Source: JAFDVL01 sp043736395 (GTDB lineage Bacteria; Acidobacteriota; Blastocatellia; RBC074). Taken from it: DNA of 30,648 nucleotides. The DNA lies in NCBI GenBank assembly GCA_043736395.1, contig JAYTCQ010000001.1:1-30648 (forward strand), read 5' to 3'. Shown here piece by piece: positions 15,174 through 23,655 of the stretch; positions within the stretch are counted from its first letter, which is position 1; each line of letters starts with the position of its first letter. The notes below the pieces were generated by a model, which saw nothing but the letters and a program-made list of their open reading frames with translations, made no database searches and was not told where the DNA came from. Position numbers and translations under genes: made by a program.

Positions 15174-18100
15174 TTAACCCGTTGCGCCTTGCAGCAGCGG
15201 CTCCGCAACCGCCAGCTTCTTTACTTCGGTGTGCCACTTCCAGATCGCGTAAATCGCCGGATAAACGAACAATTCGAGCGCAAAGGAGAAGAACATCCCG
15301 GCAACCATCGGCGCGGCAATGCGCTTGGTGATGTCTGCGCCCGCGCCGACGGCCACCATCACTGGCATCAGCCCGATGAAATCCACCGCGACGGTCATGA
15401 ATTTCGGGCGCAACCGTTGCACCGATCCTTCCAGAATTGCTTCGCGCAAATCCCCTTTCGTCTTCATCCGGCCTGCTGCTTTCATCTTGTCATAAGCCAG
15501 ATCAAGGTAGAGCAGCATGAACACACTGGTCTCCGCATCCACGCCCAGAAATGCGATCAGTCCGACCCAGACCGGAATGCTCAGGTTGTAATCCAGCAGG
15601 TACAGGAACCACATCGAACCCGCCGCTGAAAACGGCAGCGAAAGCAATACGATCATCGTGTAGGCGGCTGATTTCGTGTTGAAGTACATCAGCAGAAAAA
15701 TAAAAAAGAGCGAGAGCGGCACCATAATCAGCAGCTTTTGTGCGACGCGCTCCATGTTTTCGTACTGCCCGCTCCAGACCAGCGTGTAGCCGACCGGCAG
15801 TTGCAGCTTTTCTTTGACGGCCTGCTTCGCATCGGCTACGTAGCTGCCGATGTCACGCCCGCCTACGTCCACATAAACGTACCCGCTCAACCGTCCATTC
15901 TCATCGCGGATCATGCCGGGGCCGGAAAGCAGTTTGAGGTCGGCGATTTGCGCGAGAGGAACCTGCGCGCCGTTGATCGTCGGCACCAGCGTGCGATTGA
16001 GGCGCTCAAGTGTGCTGCGGTAATCGCGCTGGTAACGGACGTTGACCGAGTAGCGTTCGCGTCCCTCAACCGTCGTGGTTACGCCCTCGCCGCCGACCGC
16101 CGATATAATCACCGCGTTCGCCTGATCCACCGTCAGACCGTAGCGCGCCAGTTCTTCGCGTTTGAGATTGAAGTCGAGGAAATAGCCGCCCGCCGTGCGT
16201 TCGGCGAAAACGCTGGTCGTGCCCGGCACGTCTTTCAGCGCCATTTCAAGACTTTGGCCGAGTTCCTGAATCTTGGTGAGATCAGGGCCGAGTACCTTGA
16301 TGCCCACCGGCGTGCGGATACCTGTCGTCAGCATATCCACGCGCGCCTTGATCGGCATCGTCCACGCATTGACTACGCCGGGCAGTTGCAATTTCTCGTT
16401 CAGCCCGCCTGGGCTGTAGATCAGTTCTTCGGTGCTCTGATGATCCGACCAGCCGAGGCGGAGCAGCTTTTGCAGCCACTCCGGCGCGCTCTCTGAATAC
16501 CACCGCTTCACCTTCGGCCACTGGTTCTGCGGCTTGAGCATAACCACTGTTTCCATCATCGAGAAGGGCGCGGGATCGGTCGCTGTCTCGGCCCGCCCCG
16601 CCTTGCCGAAAACGCGCTCAACCTCCGGGAAGGATTTGATGAGCTTGTCCTGCGTTTGCAGCAGCCGCTGCGCTTCGGTGACGGAGATGCCGGGCATCGT
16701 TGACGGCATGTAAAGCAGCACGCCTTCGTCGAGCGGCGGCATGAACTCCGTACCGAGCCGCAGGTAGATCGGGATGGTCAGCAGCACAACCAACACCGCG
16801 CTGATGACCACGGCATAACGGAACCGCAGCACGAATTCGACCATCGGTTGATAGAGCCAGTGCAGGAAGCGGCTCAAGGGGTGCTTCGCTTCGGGATAGA
16901 TTTTGCCGGTGATGATTTTGTTGGCGAGCCAGCACAACCAGCGCGGACGGAAATCAAATTGCTGCGGACGAATCAGCAGCGCGACTATCGCTGGAACCAT
17001 TGTGACCGACAGCACGGCGGCCACGACGATGGCGAAAATATTTGCGAATGCGAGCGGCTTGAAGAGTTTCCCTTCCTGCGCTTCAAGCGCAAAGATTGGC
17101 GCGAACGCGATGGCAATCACCAGCAATCCGTAAAAACTTGGCGGGCCAACCTCCTGGGCCGCGCTAATCACCACATCCTTAAAATCGCCCGGCGAGCCTT
17201 GCGCCAGCCACTCTTCCAACTTCTTGTGCGTCTGCTCGACGATCACGATGGAGGAATCCACCATTGAGCCAATCGCAATCGCAATGCCGCCGAGCGACAT
17301 GATATTGGCCGTGATGTCCAGCCCCAGCATTGGGATGAAAGACAGGATGACGGCGACAGTGATCGTGACAATCGGGATGGCTGCGCTCGTCAGGTGCAAG
17401 AGAAAGATGATGATGATCACACTGACGACGATGAGTTCTTCGATCAACGAATCCGACACTGTGGCAATCGCGCCCTCGATCAGTACGCCTCGGTCGTAGG
17501 TGGTCACGACCTTCACGCCGGGCGGTAACGTGGGTTCGATTTCGATCAGTTTTGCCCTCACCCGCTCGATGACTTTCAGCGCATTCTCGCCGGAGCGCAT
17601 GATGACAATCCCGCCGACCGTTTCGCCTTTGCCATCCAGTTCAGCGACGCCGCGCCGCAGATCGGGGCCGAGCGTCACCGTGCCGAGATGCCGGATCAGA
17701 ATCGGCGTGCCGCCTTCCGGGTTCGTGCCGACGACAATGTTCTCAATGTCCGCGAGCGAGCGAATGTAACCGCGCCCGCGCACCATGTATTCGCGCCCGC
17801 TGAATTCCACCAGGCGTCCGCCGACATCGTTGTTGCCTGACTTGACCGCCTCGGTCACTTTATCCAGCGGAATTTTGTAAGCCGACAATTTGTTGGGATC
17901 AAGATTGATCTGATACTGCCGCACAAAGCCACCAATCGGCGCGACCTCGGCTACGCCGGGCAGCGATTGCAGTTCGTAGCGCAGCCGCCAGTCCTGGAGC
18001 GAACGCAACTCGGCCAGATTGTGCTGACCGGTGGTGTCAACCACCGCGTACTCGAACACCCAACCAACTGCCGTCTCATCTCGGCCCAACTCAACGGTTA

Positions 18101-18470
18101 CGTCTTTGGGCAGCTTCGGCAGGATGTTGTTCAAGTATTCCAGCGTGCGCGACCGCGCCCAGTAAATGTCGGTGCCATCTTCAAAAATGATGTAGACGTA
18201 GGAAAAGCCGAAGTCGGAAAAGCCGCGAATGTCTTTGACCTTTGGCACGCCCAGCATGGATGAAATAATCGGATAGGTCACCTGATCTTCCATAATGTCC
18301 GGGCTGCGATCCCACTTGCTGTAGATGATGACTTGCGTGTCTGAAATATCGGGAATGGCGTCGAGCTTGATATTCCGCATTGACCACAGCCCGGCCAGTG
18401 TCGCCATCCCGGTGATGAGCAGAACGATGAAGGTGTTGCGCGCGCAGAATTCGATCAGTTTGTTCATCAT
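15174..18470 (-). CDS. cusA: heavy-metal efflux RND pump, CusA-like (copper/silver)
   Basis: 1098 residues, usual length for the family. The sequence follows CusA/CzcA pumps throughout: LDAIPDISDTQVIIYSKW near the N-terminus, GGIAIAIGSMVDSSIVIVE with Asp405 in helix 4 (the proton-relay residue, at the same number as in E. coli CusA), and the C-terminal half RVRPKFMTVAVDFIGLMP. The three methionines that bind copper in E. coli CusA (573, 623, 672) have counterparts here: Met588 in LLYMPSTMPG, Met638 in PFSMMET, and Met713 in RVDMLTTGI. This favours Cu(I)/Ag(I) over Zn/Co. The ATG at 18470 has AGGA upstream, four bases after the CusB stop. The gene looks richer in G+C than the flanking regions. 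Confidence 0.95.
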   Translation of the reverse strand: MMNKLIEFCARNTFIVLLITGMATLAGLWSMRNIKLDAIPDISDTQVIIYSKWDRSPDIMEDQVTYPIISSMLGVPKVKDIRGFSDFGFSYVYIIFEDGTDIYWARSRTLEYLNNILPKLPKDVTVELGRDETAVGWVFEYAVVDTTGQHNLAELRSLQDWRLRYELQSLPGVAEVAPIGGFVRQYQINLDPNKLSAYKIPLDKVTEAVKSGNNDVGGRLVEFSGREYMVRGRGYIRSLADIENIVVGTNPEGGTPILIRHLGTVTLGPDLRRGVAELDGKGETVGGIVIMRSGENALKVIERVRAKLIEIEPTLPPGVKVVTTYDRGVLIEGAIATVSDSLIEELIVVSVIIIIFLLHLTSAAIPIVTITVAVILSFIPMLGLDITANIMSLGGIAIAIGSMVDSSIVIVEQTHKKLEEWLAQGSPGDFKDVVISAAQEVGPPSFYGLLVIAIAFAPIFALEAQEGKLFKPLAFANIFAIVVAAVLSVTMVPAIVALLIRPQQFDFRPRWLCWLANKIITGKIYPEAKHPLSRFLHWLYQPMVEFVLRFRYAVVISAVLVVLLTIPIYLRLGTEFMPPLDEGVLLYMPSTMPGISVTEAQRLLQTQDKLIKSFPEVERVFGKAGRAETATDPAPFSMMETVVMLKPQNQWPKVKRWYSESAPEWLQKLLRLGWSDHQSTEELIYSPGGLNEKLQLPGVVNAWTMPIKARVDMLTTGIRTPVGIKVLGPDLTKIQELGQSLEMALKDVPGTTSVFAERTAGGYFLDFNLKREELARYGLTVDQANAVIISAVGGEGVTTTVEGRERYSVNVRYQRDYRSTLERLNRTLVPTINGAQVPLAQIADLKLLSGPGMIRDENGRLSGYVYVDVGGRDIGSYVADAKQAVKEKLQLPVGYTLVWSGQYENMERVAQKLLIMVPLSLFFIFLLMYFNTKSAAYTMIVLLSLPFSAAGSMWFLYLLDYNLSIPVWVGLIAFLGVDAETSVFMLLYLDLAYDKMKAAGRMKTKGDLREAILEGSVQRLRPKFMTVAVDFIGLMPVMVAVGAGADITKRIAAPMVAGMFFSFALELFVYPAIYAIWKWHTEVKKLAVAEPLLQGATG

Positions 18471-18474
18471 CGCT

Positions 18475-20034
18475 TCATTCCTGCGGCTGCTTCGGTTGAT
18501 GCTGTGAGTAGTCTTCTCGCTTGAGCGGCAAAGCTGGTTTGCCCGTCGGCGGGGTATTGGGCGCAGGGGTTTTATTTTCGCCGCCCTGACCGCCGCCGTG
18601 ACTCATGCCGGGCATGCTCATGCCGCCCGCCGCTGATTTCAATTTGCTTTCGGAATCAATCAGGAAGTTGGCCGAAGTCACGATGCGTTCGCCTGCCTCT
18701 AGCCCACTCAGTACGATGAATTCGTTATCCACTCTCGCGCCCAGTTGCACCTTGCGGGGCTCGAAATAACCGCCTTCACGCGCGACAAAGACCTGTTGCT
18801 CCGCGCCTGAATCCATCACGGCTTCCTGCGGCACGACGATCTGCTTGCCATAACCGACGCCTATCTCCACGTTGGCGAACATGTCGGGCTTAAGCGCGAA
18901 ACCGGGATTAGCAAGCTCCACGCGCACTTTTAGGGTGCGCGTCGCATTGTCGAATTGCGGATTGATGTAAGTGACTTTGCCCCGGTAGGAACGTCCGGGA
19001 GCATACGAGAGCGTGACGGTGGCCGGTTGTCCGAGTTTAATTTCAGCCGCTTCGTATTCGTAAATGTCGGCCATCACCCAGATCGTCGAGAGATCGGCAA
19101 TCGCAAAAAGCTCGGTTTCGGGCGTCACACGCTGTTTGGCAAAAGCGTTGCGCGTGATCACGAAGCCTGCGGATGGTGCGTAAAGCGTGAGTGCCTTGAA
19201 CGGCTTGCCGGTGTGTTCGAGATGTTCGAGCTGCGCCATGTCAATGTCCCACAATTCCAGCCGCTTACGCGTCGCTGCGAGCAGTGACGCGCTGCTGGCC
19301 ACTGCTTCACGAAAAGGGCTGTCCGCCAATTCGTCGCGGCCTTTGAGCGCCAGCAGGTATTCCTGCTGTGTTTGCCAGAGTTCCGGGCTATAGATGCTGA
19401 TGAGCGGCTGCCCCTTGCGGACCTGTTTGCCGATGAAATCCACGAAGACCTGCTCAATCCAGCCTTCAACGCGCGGATGAATCCGAACGATCTTCGTTTC
19501 GTCCCAGGTCAGGCGACCCACCGCACGCAATGTTCGGCTGATGGACTTGAATTCCACTGTGCTGTACTGCACACCGATCAACTGCTGTTTTTCTGGGCTG
19601 ATCTGAATCGTGCCTTCCGGCAGGTTCGTTTTGGCTGTGGAGGTTTCCTCCGCATAAACGGGCACTAAATCCATGCCGCAGTCTGGCGCTTTGCCCGGCT
19701 TGTCGGACTTATAAGCCGGGTGCATCGGATCAACCCAGTATTGCACTTTCTTCGCAGCGGTCTGTGTGGTGGAGTCTTTTGCGATGAGCCTGAGCAAGCG
19801 CGTTCGATACGCATAGCCTGCGCCTGCCAACCCGATGAGCAGGAGTATTACAAACCACCGGAAGATTGACCGTTTCTTCGCTGGCTGAACGGCTGTGGTA
19901 TCACCTGATTTCTCTGTCATCTTTGGAAGCTTTTCAGCCTCCGCGTTAACGGGAGTCGCTTCCTGTTCAGGCCCGTCCATCAGGGCAATGGACGTGGTTT
20001 GTTTTTCTTCCGTTTGTCCGTCTGTGACAAGCAT
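18475..20034 (-). CDS. cusB: CusB-like periplasmic adaptor with heavy-metal-binding domain
   Basis: 519 residues from the ATG at 20034 (GAGG upstream); the frame extends to a TTG at 20082 with poorer signals. A cytoplasmic tail of about 55 residues precedes one membrane helix (57-76). Then comes the heavy-metal-binding domain VQYWVDPMHPAYKSDKPG to CGMDLVP (about 97-127), in which the usual first Cys is Asp while Cys119 and the Met/His residues remain. The adaptor body follows with RVEGWIEQVFVDFIGKQVRKG and TLYAPSAGFVITRNAFAKQ lipoyl halves. The tail GGMSMPGMSHGGG is Met/His-rich and could capture Cu(I). It passes metal to CusA and bridges to the TolC channel. It is 74 bases downstream of the small periplasmic gene. 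Confidence 0.92.
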   Translation of the reverse strand: MLVTDGQTEEKQTTSIALMDGPEQEATPVNAEAEKLPKMTEKSGDTTAVQPAKKRSIFRWFVILLLIGLAGAGYAYRTRLLRLIAKDSTTQTAAKKVQYWVDPMHPAYKSDKPGKAPDCGMDLVPVYAEETSTAKTNLPEGTIQISPEKQQLIGVQYSTVEFKSISRTLRAVGRLTWDETKIVRIHPRVEGWIEQVFVDFIGKQVRKGQPLISIYSPELWQTQQEYLLALKGRDELADSPFREAVASSASLLAATRKRLELWDIDMAQLEHLEHTGKPFKALTLYAPSAGFVITRNAFAKQRVTPETELFAIADLSTIWVMADIYEYEAAEIKLGQPATVTLSYAPGRSYRGKVTYINPQFDNATRTLKVRVELANPGFALKPDMFANVEIGVGYGKQIVVPQEAVMDSGAEQQVFVAREGGYFEPRKVQLGARVDNEFIVLSGLEAGERIVTSANFLIDSESKLKSAAGGMSMPGMSHGGGQGGENKTPAPNTPPTGKPALPLKREDYSQHQPKQPQE

Positions 20035-20108
20035 AATCGCAGCCTCTTTCTTCCTACAGAAAATGGCGGGCACTGATTTCAATGAAACCAGCGCCCGCAG
20101 AAAGCGGC

Positions 20109-20510
20109 TTATTTGCCTTCCATCTCCTTCGCTCGCATCGTGTGGAACTTCGCCATCTCTTCGGCTTCAAGGGCGAGAGCGTCAGCAGCTCTGCTGTATT
20201 TCTGGCAATGCAGCCGCATCTTCCTGATGTAGCCGCTCTCGCCCGTGTCTTTCGGATTTCGGGCGACTGTCTTGCTGTAATCCACCAGCATCTTTTTATG
20301 CGCTGCGGCCTCCTTGCGATATTCGGCGGCTTTCTTCTGATACTGTTCAGCCCGCGCGTTGTGTTCCTGCGCGGTCTGCGGAGCCTGCATTTCCTGCCCT
20401 TGATCGTGATGATCCTGCGCGACGGCCAGGACGCTCATAGTCCCGATCATGACCAGCAGAGCCGCGAGGTTGACGATGGTTTTGTGCATCGTTGTGATGT
20501 TGTCTTTCAT
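20109..20510 (-). CDS. small periplasmic coiled-coil protein of the copper operon
   Basis: 133 residues with a signal peptide (about 1-31, LLVMIGTMSVLAVAQ). A His/Met-rich start DHHDQGQEM follows, then two helices rich in Ala/Lys/Glu (EHNARAEQYQKKAAEYRKEAAAHKKM and YSRAADALALEAEEMAKFHTMRAKEM). It has a single cysteine (in RLHCQKYSR). The ATG at 20510 has a strong AAGGAG. No family was recognised. Its place between the channel and adaptor genes, as CusF is placed in enteric bacteria, and its His/Met content make a periplasmic metal chaperone or spacer possible, but there is no CusF fold motif. Confidence 0.75.
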   Translation of the reverse strand: MKDNITTMHKTIVNLAALLVMIGTMSVLAVAQDHHDQGQEMQAPQTAQEHNARAEQYQKKAAEYRKEAAAHKKMLVDYSKTVARNPKDTGESGYIRKMRLHCQKYSRAADALALEAEEMAKFHTMRAKEMEGK

Positions 20511-20597
20511 AATTCTCCTTCTTGCATATTGTTAGTTCCCTTGCGGGTTTTAGTGCTCAGTTAATGAATATATTCGTGTGCGCTGATACCTCTCCGA

Positions 20598-21923
20598 TTA
20601 CGGCCTCAAGGTGAGACCGACCAGCGGTTCCAGTGCCGCGATAGCTTTCTCCATGTTGGCGAGTTGTTCGTAGTAACTCAGTTCGTAATTCCGCAGCGTC
20701 ACCAAACTGTCGAGTAGGGTCAGAAAATCCAATTTCCCGACTTCATACCCGGCGATGGCGGATTCGAGTGATAACGAGGACTGCACAATGATCGTCGTGC
20801 CATACAGTTTTATCAGTCGCTGGGCTGTCACTGCTGCCAGATAGCGATCCTTGATACGGAAGAACAATACTGTCGTCAGGTTATCCAGCCGCTGCTTTTC
20901 TACGGCTGCGCTGGCGGTTGCTTCCGCCACGGCGGGGCGTTGCTTTTGCCCCCAATAAACCGGCAGTTTCACCCCGACATTCATGCCGTACATCTCCGGC
21001 ATGCCGGGGCGATTGAAGTACGTGACAGCAACCGTAAAATCGGGATAGAAATCTTTTTTCGCCAGCTCGACGCCGTATTGTTCGCGGTCAATCCTGCGTC
21101 GTTGCGCTTTCAACGTCGGAAAGTTCGTGAGCGCCAGTTCTCTGAGTTCCAGCAAACCCATCGTGAAATCCTGCGGCTTGATTTCTGCTGGTTTTCCGAC
21201 TGGGGTTTCCGGCTCGCGGAAGAGAAGACTATTGAGCCGCGCCTCGACTGTTTGCTGGCGCTGTTCCAGCACCGTCAACTGGTCAATCAGTTTGGAAACT
21301 TCGACCTGCGCTTTCAGCACATCTTGTTGCATGCCTTTGCCGACGGCATAACTGGCTTCGGCGATCCTGGTGAATTTCTCCAGCAGGTCTTTGTTCTTGC
21401 TCACTGTCTCAATGGCTTTGTGCAGATAATACAAATCGTAATAGGCATCTTTGACTTCGGCGATGACATTCCACTGCGTCTGTTCATAGTTCCACCACTC
21501 CGCCTCTGCCGCGACGTTTGCCATCTTGCCCTTGATCGCCAGCTTGCCTGGATAGGGAAATTCCTGCGTCAGGCTGAGCATGCGCGCGCTGGCGGGATCG
21601 CCCTTTTGTATATCAAACGGTGGCAGCGGATTCGCATTGCCCGCGTAGCTATAGCTGAACATTGGTTCGGGTAATGCTCTTGCCTGAGGAACGCGCGCAC
21701 GCATCATATCGAAGTTGCGCTGCATCGCGGTGATTTCGGGATTGTGGGCCAGCGCTTCCGCAATGAGCTCTCGTAGCGAAACTATCTCAGGTGTTTTGTT
21801 TTCGGGAATCAAACGCACAGGCTGTGTATTTGCGCCAGCCGGGACAATTACTATCAACACTGTAAGAAGAAAAAACTGCCAGAAATATCGTCGTTGTTTT
21901 ATCCTCTGCCCAAGTTCTCTCAT
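20598..21923 (-). CDS. TolC-family outer-membrane efflux protein, CusC-like
   Basis: 441 residues: a charged start, a signal peptide hydrophobic core (about 14-30), then two outer-membrane efflux (OEP) repeats. The first runs from LRELIAEALAHNPEITAMQRNFDMMRAR to about 245 and the second from LRELALTNFPTLKAQRRRIDREQYGVELAKKDFYPDFTV to the end. Both have the long helices and short beta stretches of TolC barrels. It closes the Cus-type tripartite pump. It is the first gene of the operon tolC-small protein-cusB-cusA-transglycosylase-duplicated protein. The ATG at 21923 has no ribosome-binding site, and the sigma-54 promoter at 21936-21951 predicts a transcript start only two bases upstream, so translation may be leaderless. 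Confidence 0.92.
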   Translation of the reverse strand: MRELGQRIKQRRYFWQFFLLTVLIVIVPAGANTQPVRLIPENKTPEIVSLRELIAEALAHNPEITAMQRNFDMMRARVPQARALPEPMFSYSYAGNANPLPPFDIQKGDPASARMLSLTQEFPYPGKLAIKGKMANVAAEAEWWNYEQTQWNVIAEVKDAYYDLYYLHKAIETVSKNKDLLEKFTRIAEASYAVGKGMQQDVLKAQVEVSKLIDQLTVLEQRQQTVEARLNSLLFREPETPVGKPAEIKPQDFTMGLLELRELALTNFPTLKAQRRRIDREQYGVELAKKDFYPDFTVAVTYFNRPGMPEMYGMNVGVKLPVYWGQKQRPAVAEATASAAVEKQRLDNLTTVLFFRIKDRYLAAVTAQRLIKLYGTTIIVQSSLSLESAIAGYEVGKLDFLTLLDSLVTLRNYELSYYEQLANMEKAIAALEPLVGLTLRP

Positions 21924-21935
21924 ATAAGGGCATCG

Positions 21936-21951
21936 TGCAATTGGTGTTCCA
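21936..21951 (-). promoter_or_regulatory. sigma-54 promoter for the copper efflux operon
   Basis: Read on the minus strand the bases are TGGAACACCAATTGCA: GG and GC spaced by ten bases, with TTGCA at -12 and AAC after the GG. The predicted transcription start is near 21925, two bases from the tolC start codon. Confidence 0.7.
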
Positions 21952-22024
21952 CACTAAAGGGCGGTAATTGCGACTGTTTGATTCTTTTATGAATCGTAAG
22001 GTGCGTAAAATTCAGCAGTAAGAA

Positions 22025-22040
22025 GTGAGAATTTCCCCAC
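22025..22040 (-). promoter_or_regulatory. candidate enhancer site of the copper efflux operon (best dyad)
   Basis: Read on the minus strand the box is GTGGGGAAATTCTCAC, a 16-base pseudo-palindrome: GTG and CAC ends, and every mismatch between halves is purine for purine or within the A/T centre. Its centre is about 107 bases upstream of the predicted start, a standard distance for an enhancer-binding protein. It serves as the reference for the other boxes in the window. Confidence 0.55.
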
Positions 22041-22311
22041 TGGTGATGCAGAGTAAGGCAGGAGTACTACCAGAACCAATAATAATGATCCGAAGGGCAT
22101 GTTCTCTTTTCAAAGCTTAACGGGGCGGTTTATCGCTTTGTACTGACTATAGGCAAACTGGCCCGGACGTGAGCATTGTTCGCCTCCGAGACGGTGAAAA
22201 CAACCAGTGAATTGAGCAAGTACCGTATGATTTTTTTCAAGAACTTCGCAATAAAAAGTATCCCACTTTCTTGTACGAATTTTCTATTCCTTGAAATACA
22301 ACACAGATACT

Positions 22312-22327
22312 TGCGACCAGTAAGCCA
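22312..22327 (-). promoter_or_regulatory. possible extra sigma-54 promoter with no gene behind it
   Basis: Read on the minus strand the bases are TGGCTTACTGGTCGCA. The spacing is right but the -12 box is TCGC instead of TTGC. A dyad box GTGAAAATTCGCAC (22367-22380, minus strand) lies about 72 bases upstream of the predicted start near 22301. No coding frame follows before tolC, so an RNA product is possible. Confidence 0.3.
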
Positions 22328-22500
22328 AATCTAAATTGGAGAAATTGCTGATTGCGGCGTGTTAGGGTGCGAATTTTCACTCACTCGCTGGGGAATCCTG
22401 CTCTTTTCTTCATGGCATTGAGGGGGAAAGAATAAGCACTTCCTCTAATGAAAAAGGCTGGTGGTAAGGATTCAATAATGACTCGCGAAAATCAAGAGGT

Positions 22501-23616
22501 TCAGTGAATTTCACGAGCGGGCACTGCCGGTTGATACCGGGCAGAGTGTGCCGCCAGCGCGTGGTGATAAACCGACAATGTTCGCTTGGCGATGTTCGCC
22601 CAGGATAATTCGGTCTGCGATGTATGGAGCGCATGCTGGCGCATTTGCTGCCTCAATGGATGATCTTGCAAGAGCGAAACGATCGCATCGGCCAGGCTTT
22701 GTGAATCACGGGGCGGAACCAGCAGTCCGGTTTTTCCATGTTCGATCATTTCGGGAATGCCTCCAACTGTCGTGGCGACGACGGGCTTGCCAAAGGTATT
22801 CGCAATCGCCAGGACGCCGCTTTGCGAGGCCTCGATATAGGGACAGACCACGACGCTGGCCTCTTGAAATAGCGTCGCGACCTGCTCGTCCGGAATTCGT
22901 TCATTCAGGACAGTAAAGCGATCTCGATTCACCATCATCTGTTCATACTTTCCAAAATCATCGCCGCGTCCGGCAATGACAATGCGGGCGTTCGGAATGC
23001 GAGCGGTAATCATGGGTTCGGCTTCGATTAAATATTGCAGCCCTTTGTAATCCCAAATACGCCCGAAAAACAGAATCGAATTTTCCTGCTCTTTGACCTC
23101 TTCACGTGCCCATTGCTGGTAAAAATCATAGGTTCCGTGCGGAACAACGTGAATTTTCTCCGCCGCAACACCACGTTCTTCGACTAACTGCTGTTTGATG
23201 GCTTCGGCGTGGACGCTGACTCTGGTCGCACATTTCCACTCCAGGCTGTGACCGAAGCTGGAGCTTTCGCGGTCGCCGGGATGTATCTGTGCGTCGTGTA
23301 CAGTGGTGACTAAGGTACGGCGGCGCAAGAATGGCAGCGCGAGGTCCATCCATAAAAATCCCGACAGCACATGAACTACCTGAGGATTGATGGCGTTGAT
23401 TTGGCGCAGGATTGATGCTATAGCCAGGATGTTCAGCGGATACCGCTGCCGCCACAGATGAAATTGTTGCAGCTTCACTTCTGGTCGAATGGCTTTCAGA
23501 TAATGTTCGGGAACTTTTTCCGGCAGCATCAAGGTGACTTCGCAATCTTCTGACAGCGCATTCGCCAGAGCGACGGAATAAGCATAAAGATGGAAATCAA
23601 TAAGTACGACTTGCAT
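22501..23616 (-). CDS. GT4-family glycosyltransferase
   Basis: 371 residues with two Rossmann-like halves (GT-B fold). The C-terminal half has SILFFGRIWDYKGLQYLIEAE (about residues 182-202), ARIVIAGRGDDFGKYE, and YIEASQSGVLAIANTFGKPVVATTVGGIPEMI with the conserved Glu of the donor-binding site. The second Glu of the usual E-x7-E is Ala, as in the EASQSG-type subfamily. It transfers a sugar from a nucleotide donor with retention; donor and acceptor are unknown. The ATG at 23616 has a strong GGAGGG. It is the last gene of the surface-glycan cluster, 39 bases after the second CelD-like gene. Confidence 0.9.
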   Translation of the reverse strand: MQVVLIDFHLYAYSVALANALSEDCEVTLMLPEKVPEHYLKAIRPEVKLQQFHLWRQRYPLNILAIASILRQINAINPQVVHVLSGFLWMDLALPFLRRRTLVTTVHDAQIHPGDRESSSFGHSLEWKCATRVSVHAEAIKQQLVEERGVAAEKIHVVPHGTYDFYQQWAREEVKEQENSILFFGRIWDYKGLQYLIEAEPMITARIPNARIVIAGRGDDFGKYEQMMVNRDRFTVLNERIPDEQVATLFQEASVVVCPYIEASQSGVLAIANTFGKPVVATTVGGIPEMIEHGKTGLLVPPRDSQSLADAIVSLLQDHPLRQQMRQHALHTSQTELSWANIAKRTLSVYHHALAAHSARYQPAVPAREIH

Positions 23617-23655
23617 GAAAAAATTCCCTCCGATTACTTTTGATCCTTAAATCAG

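Larger units (their letters stand above)
21924..22500. other. 577-base gene-free stretch with regulatory signals
   Basis: No convincing coding frame was found. The right-hand end of the tolC promoter and its enhancer-like box occupy 21936-22040. Further out there is a small hairpin at about 21980-21995 (GATTC and GAATC arms). A second candidate sigma-54 promoter (22312-22327) and a dyad box (22367-22380) also lie here, plus another GGGGGAAA at about 22421-22428. The stretch from about 21960 to 22300 could be transcribed as an untranslated RNA. No terminator with a clear T-tract was seen after the glycosyltransferase gene. Confidence 0.5.

Noticed and set aside
15738..16496. Long plus-strand open frame of 252 codons
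   Set aside because: It lies antisense to cusA, which matches its family over its whole length. The frame has no family motifs and arises from the GC-rich codon pattern.
20940..21674. Plus-strand open frame of 244 codons
   Set aside because: It is antisense to the TolC-family gene and has no domain pattern or ribosome-binding site.
22154..22172. TGGCCCGGACGTGAGCA as a rightward sigma-54 promoter
   Set aside because: GG and GC are one base too far apart and no gene follows on that strand.
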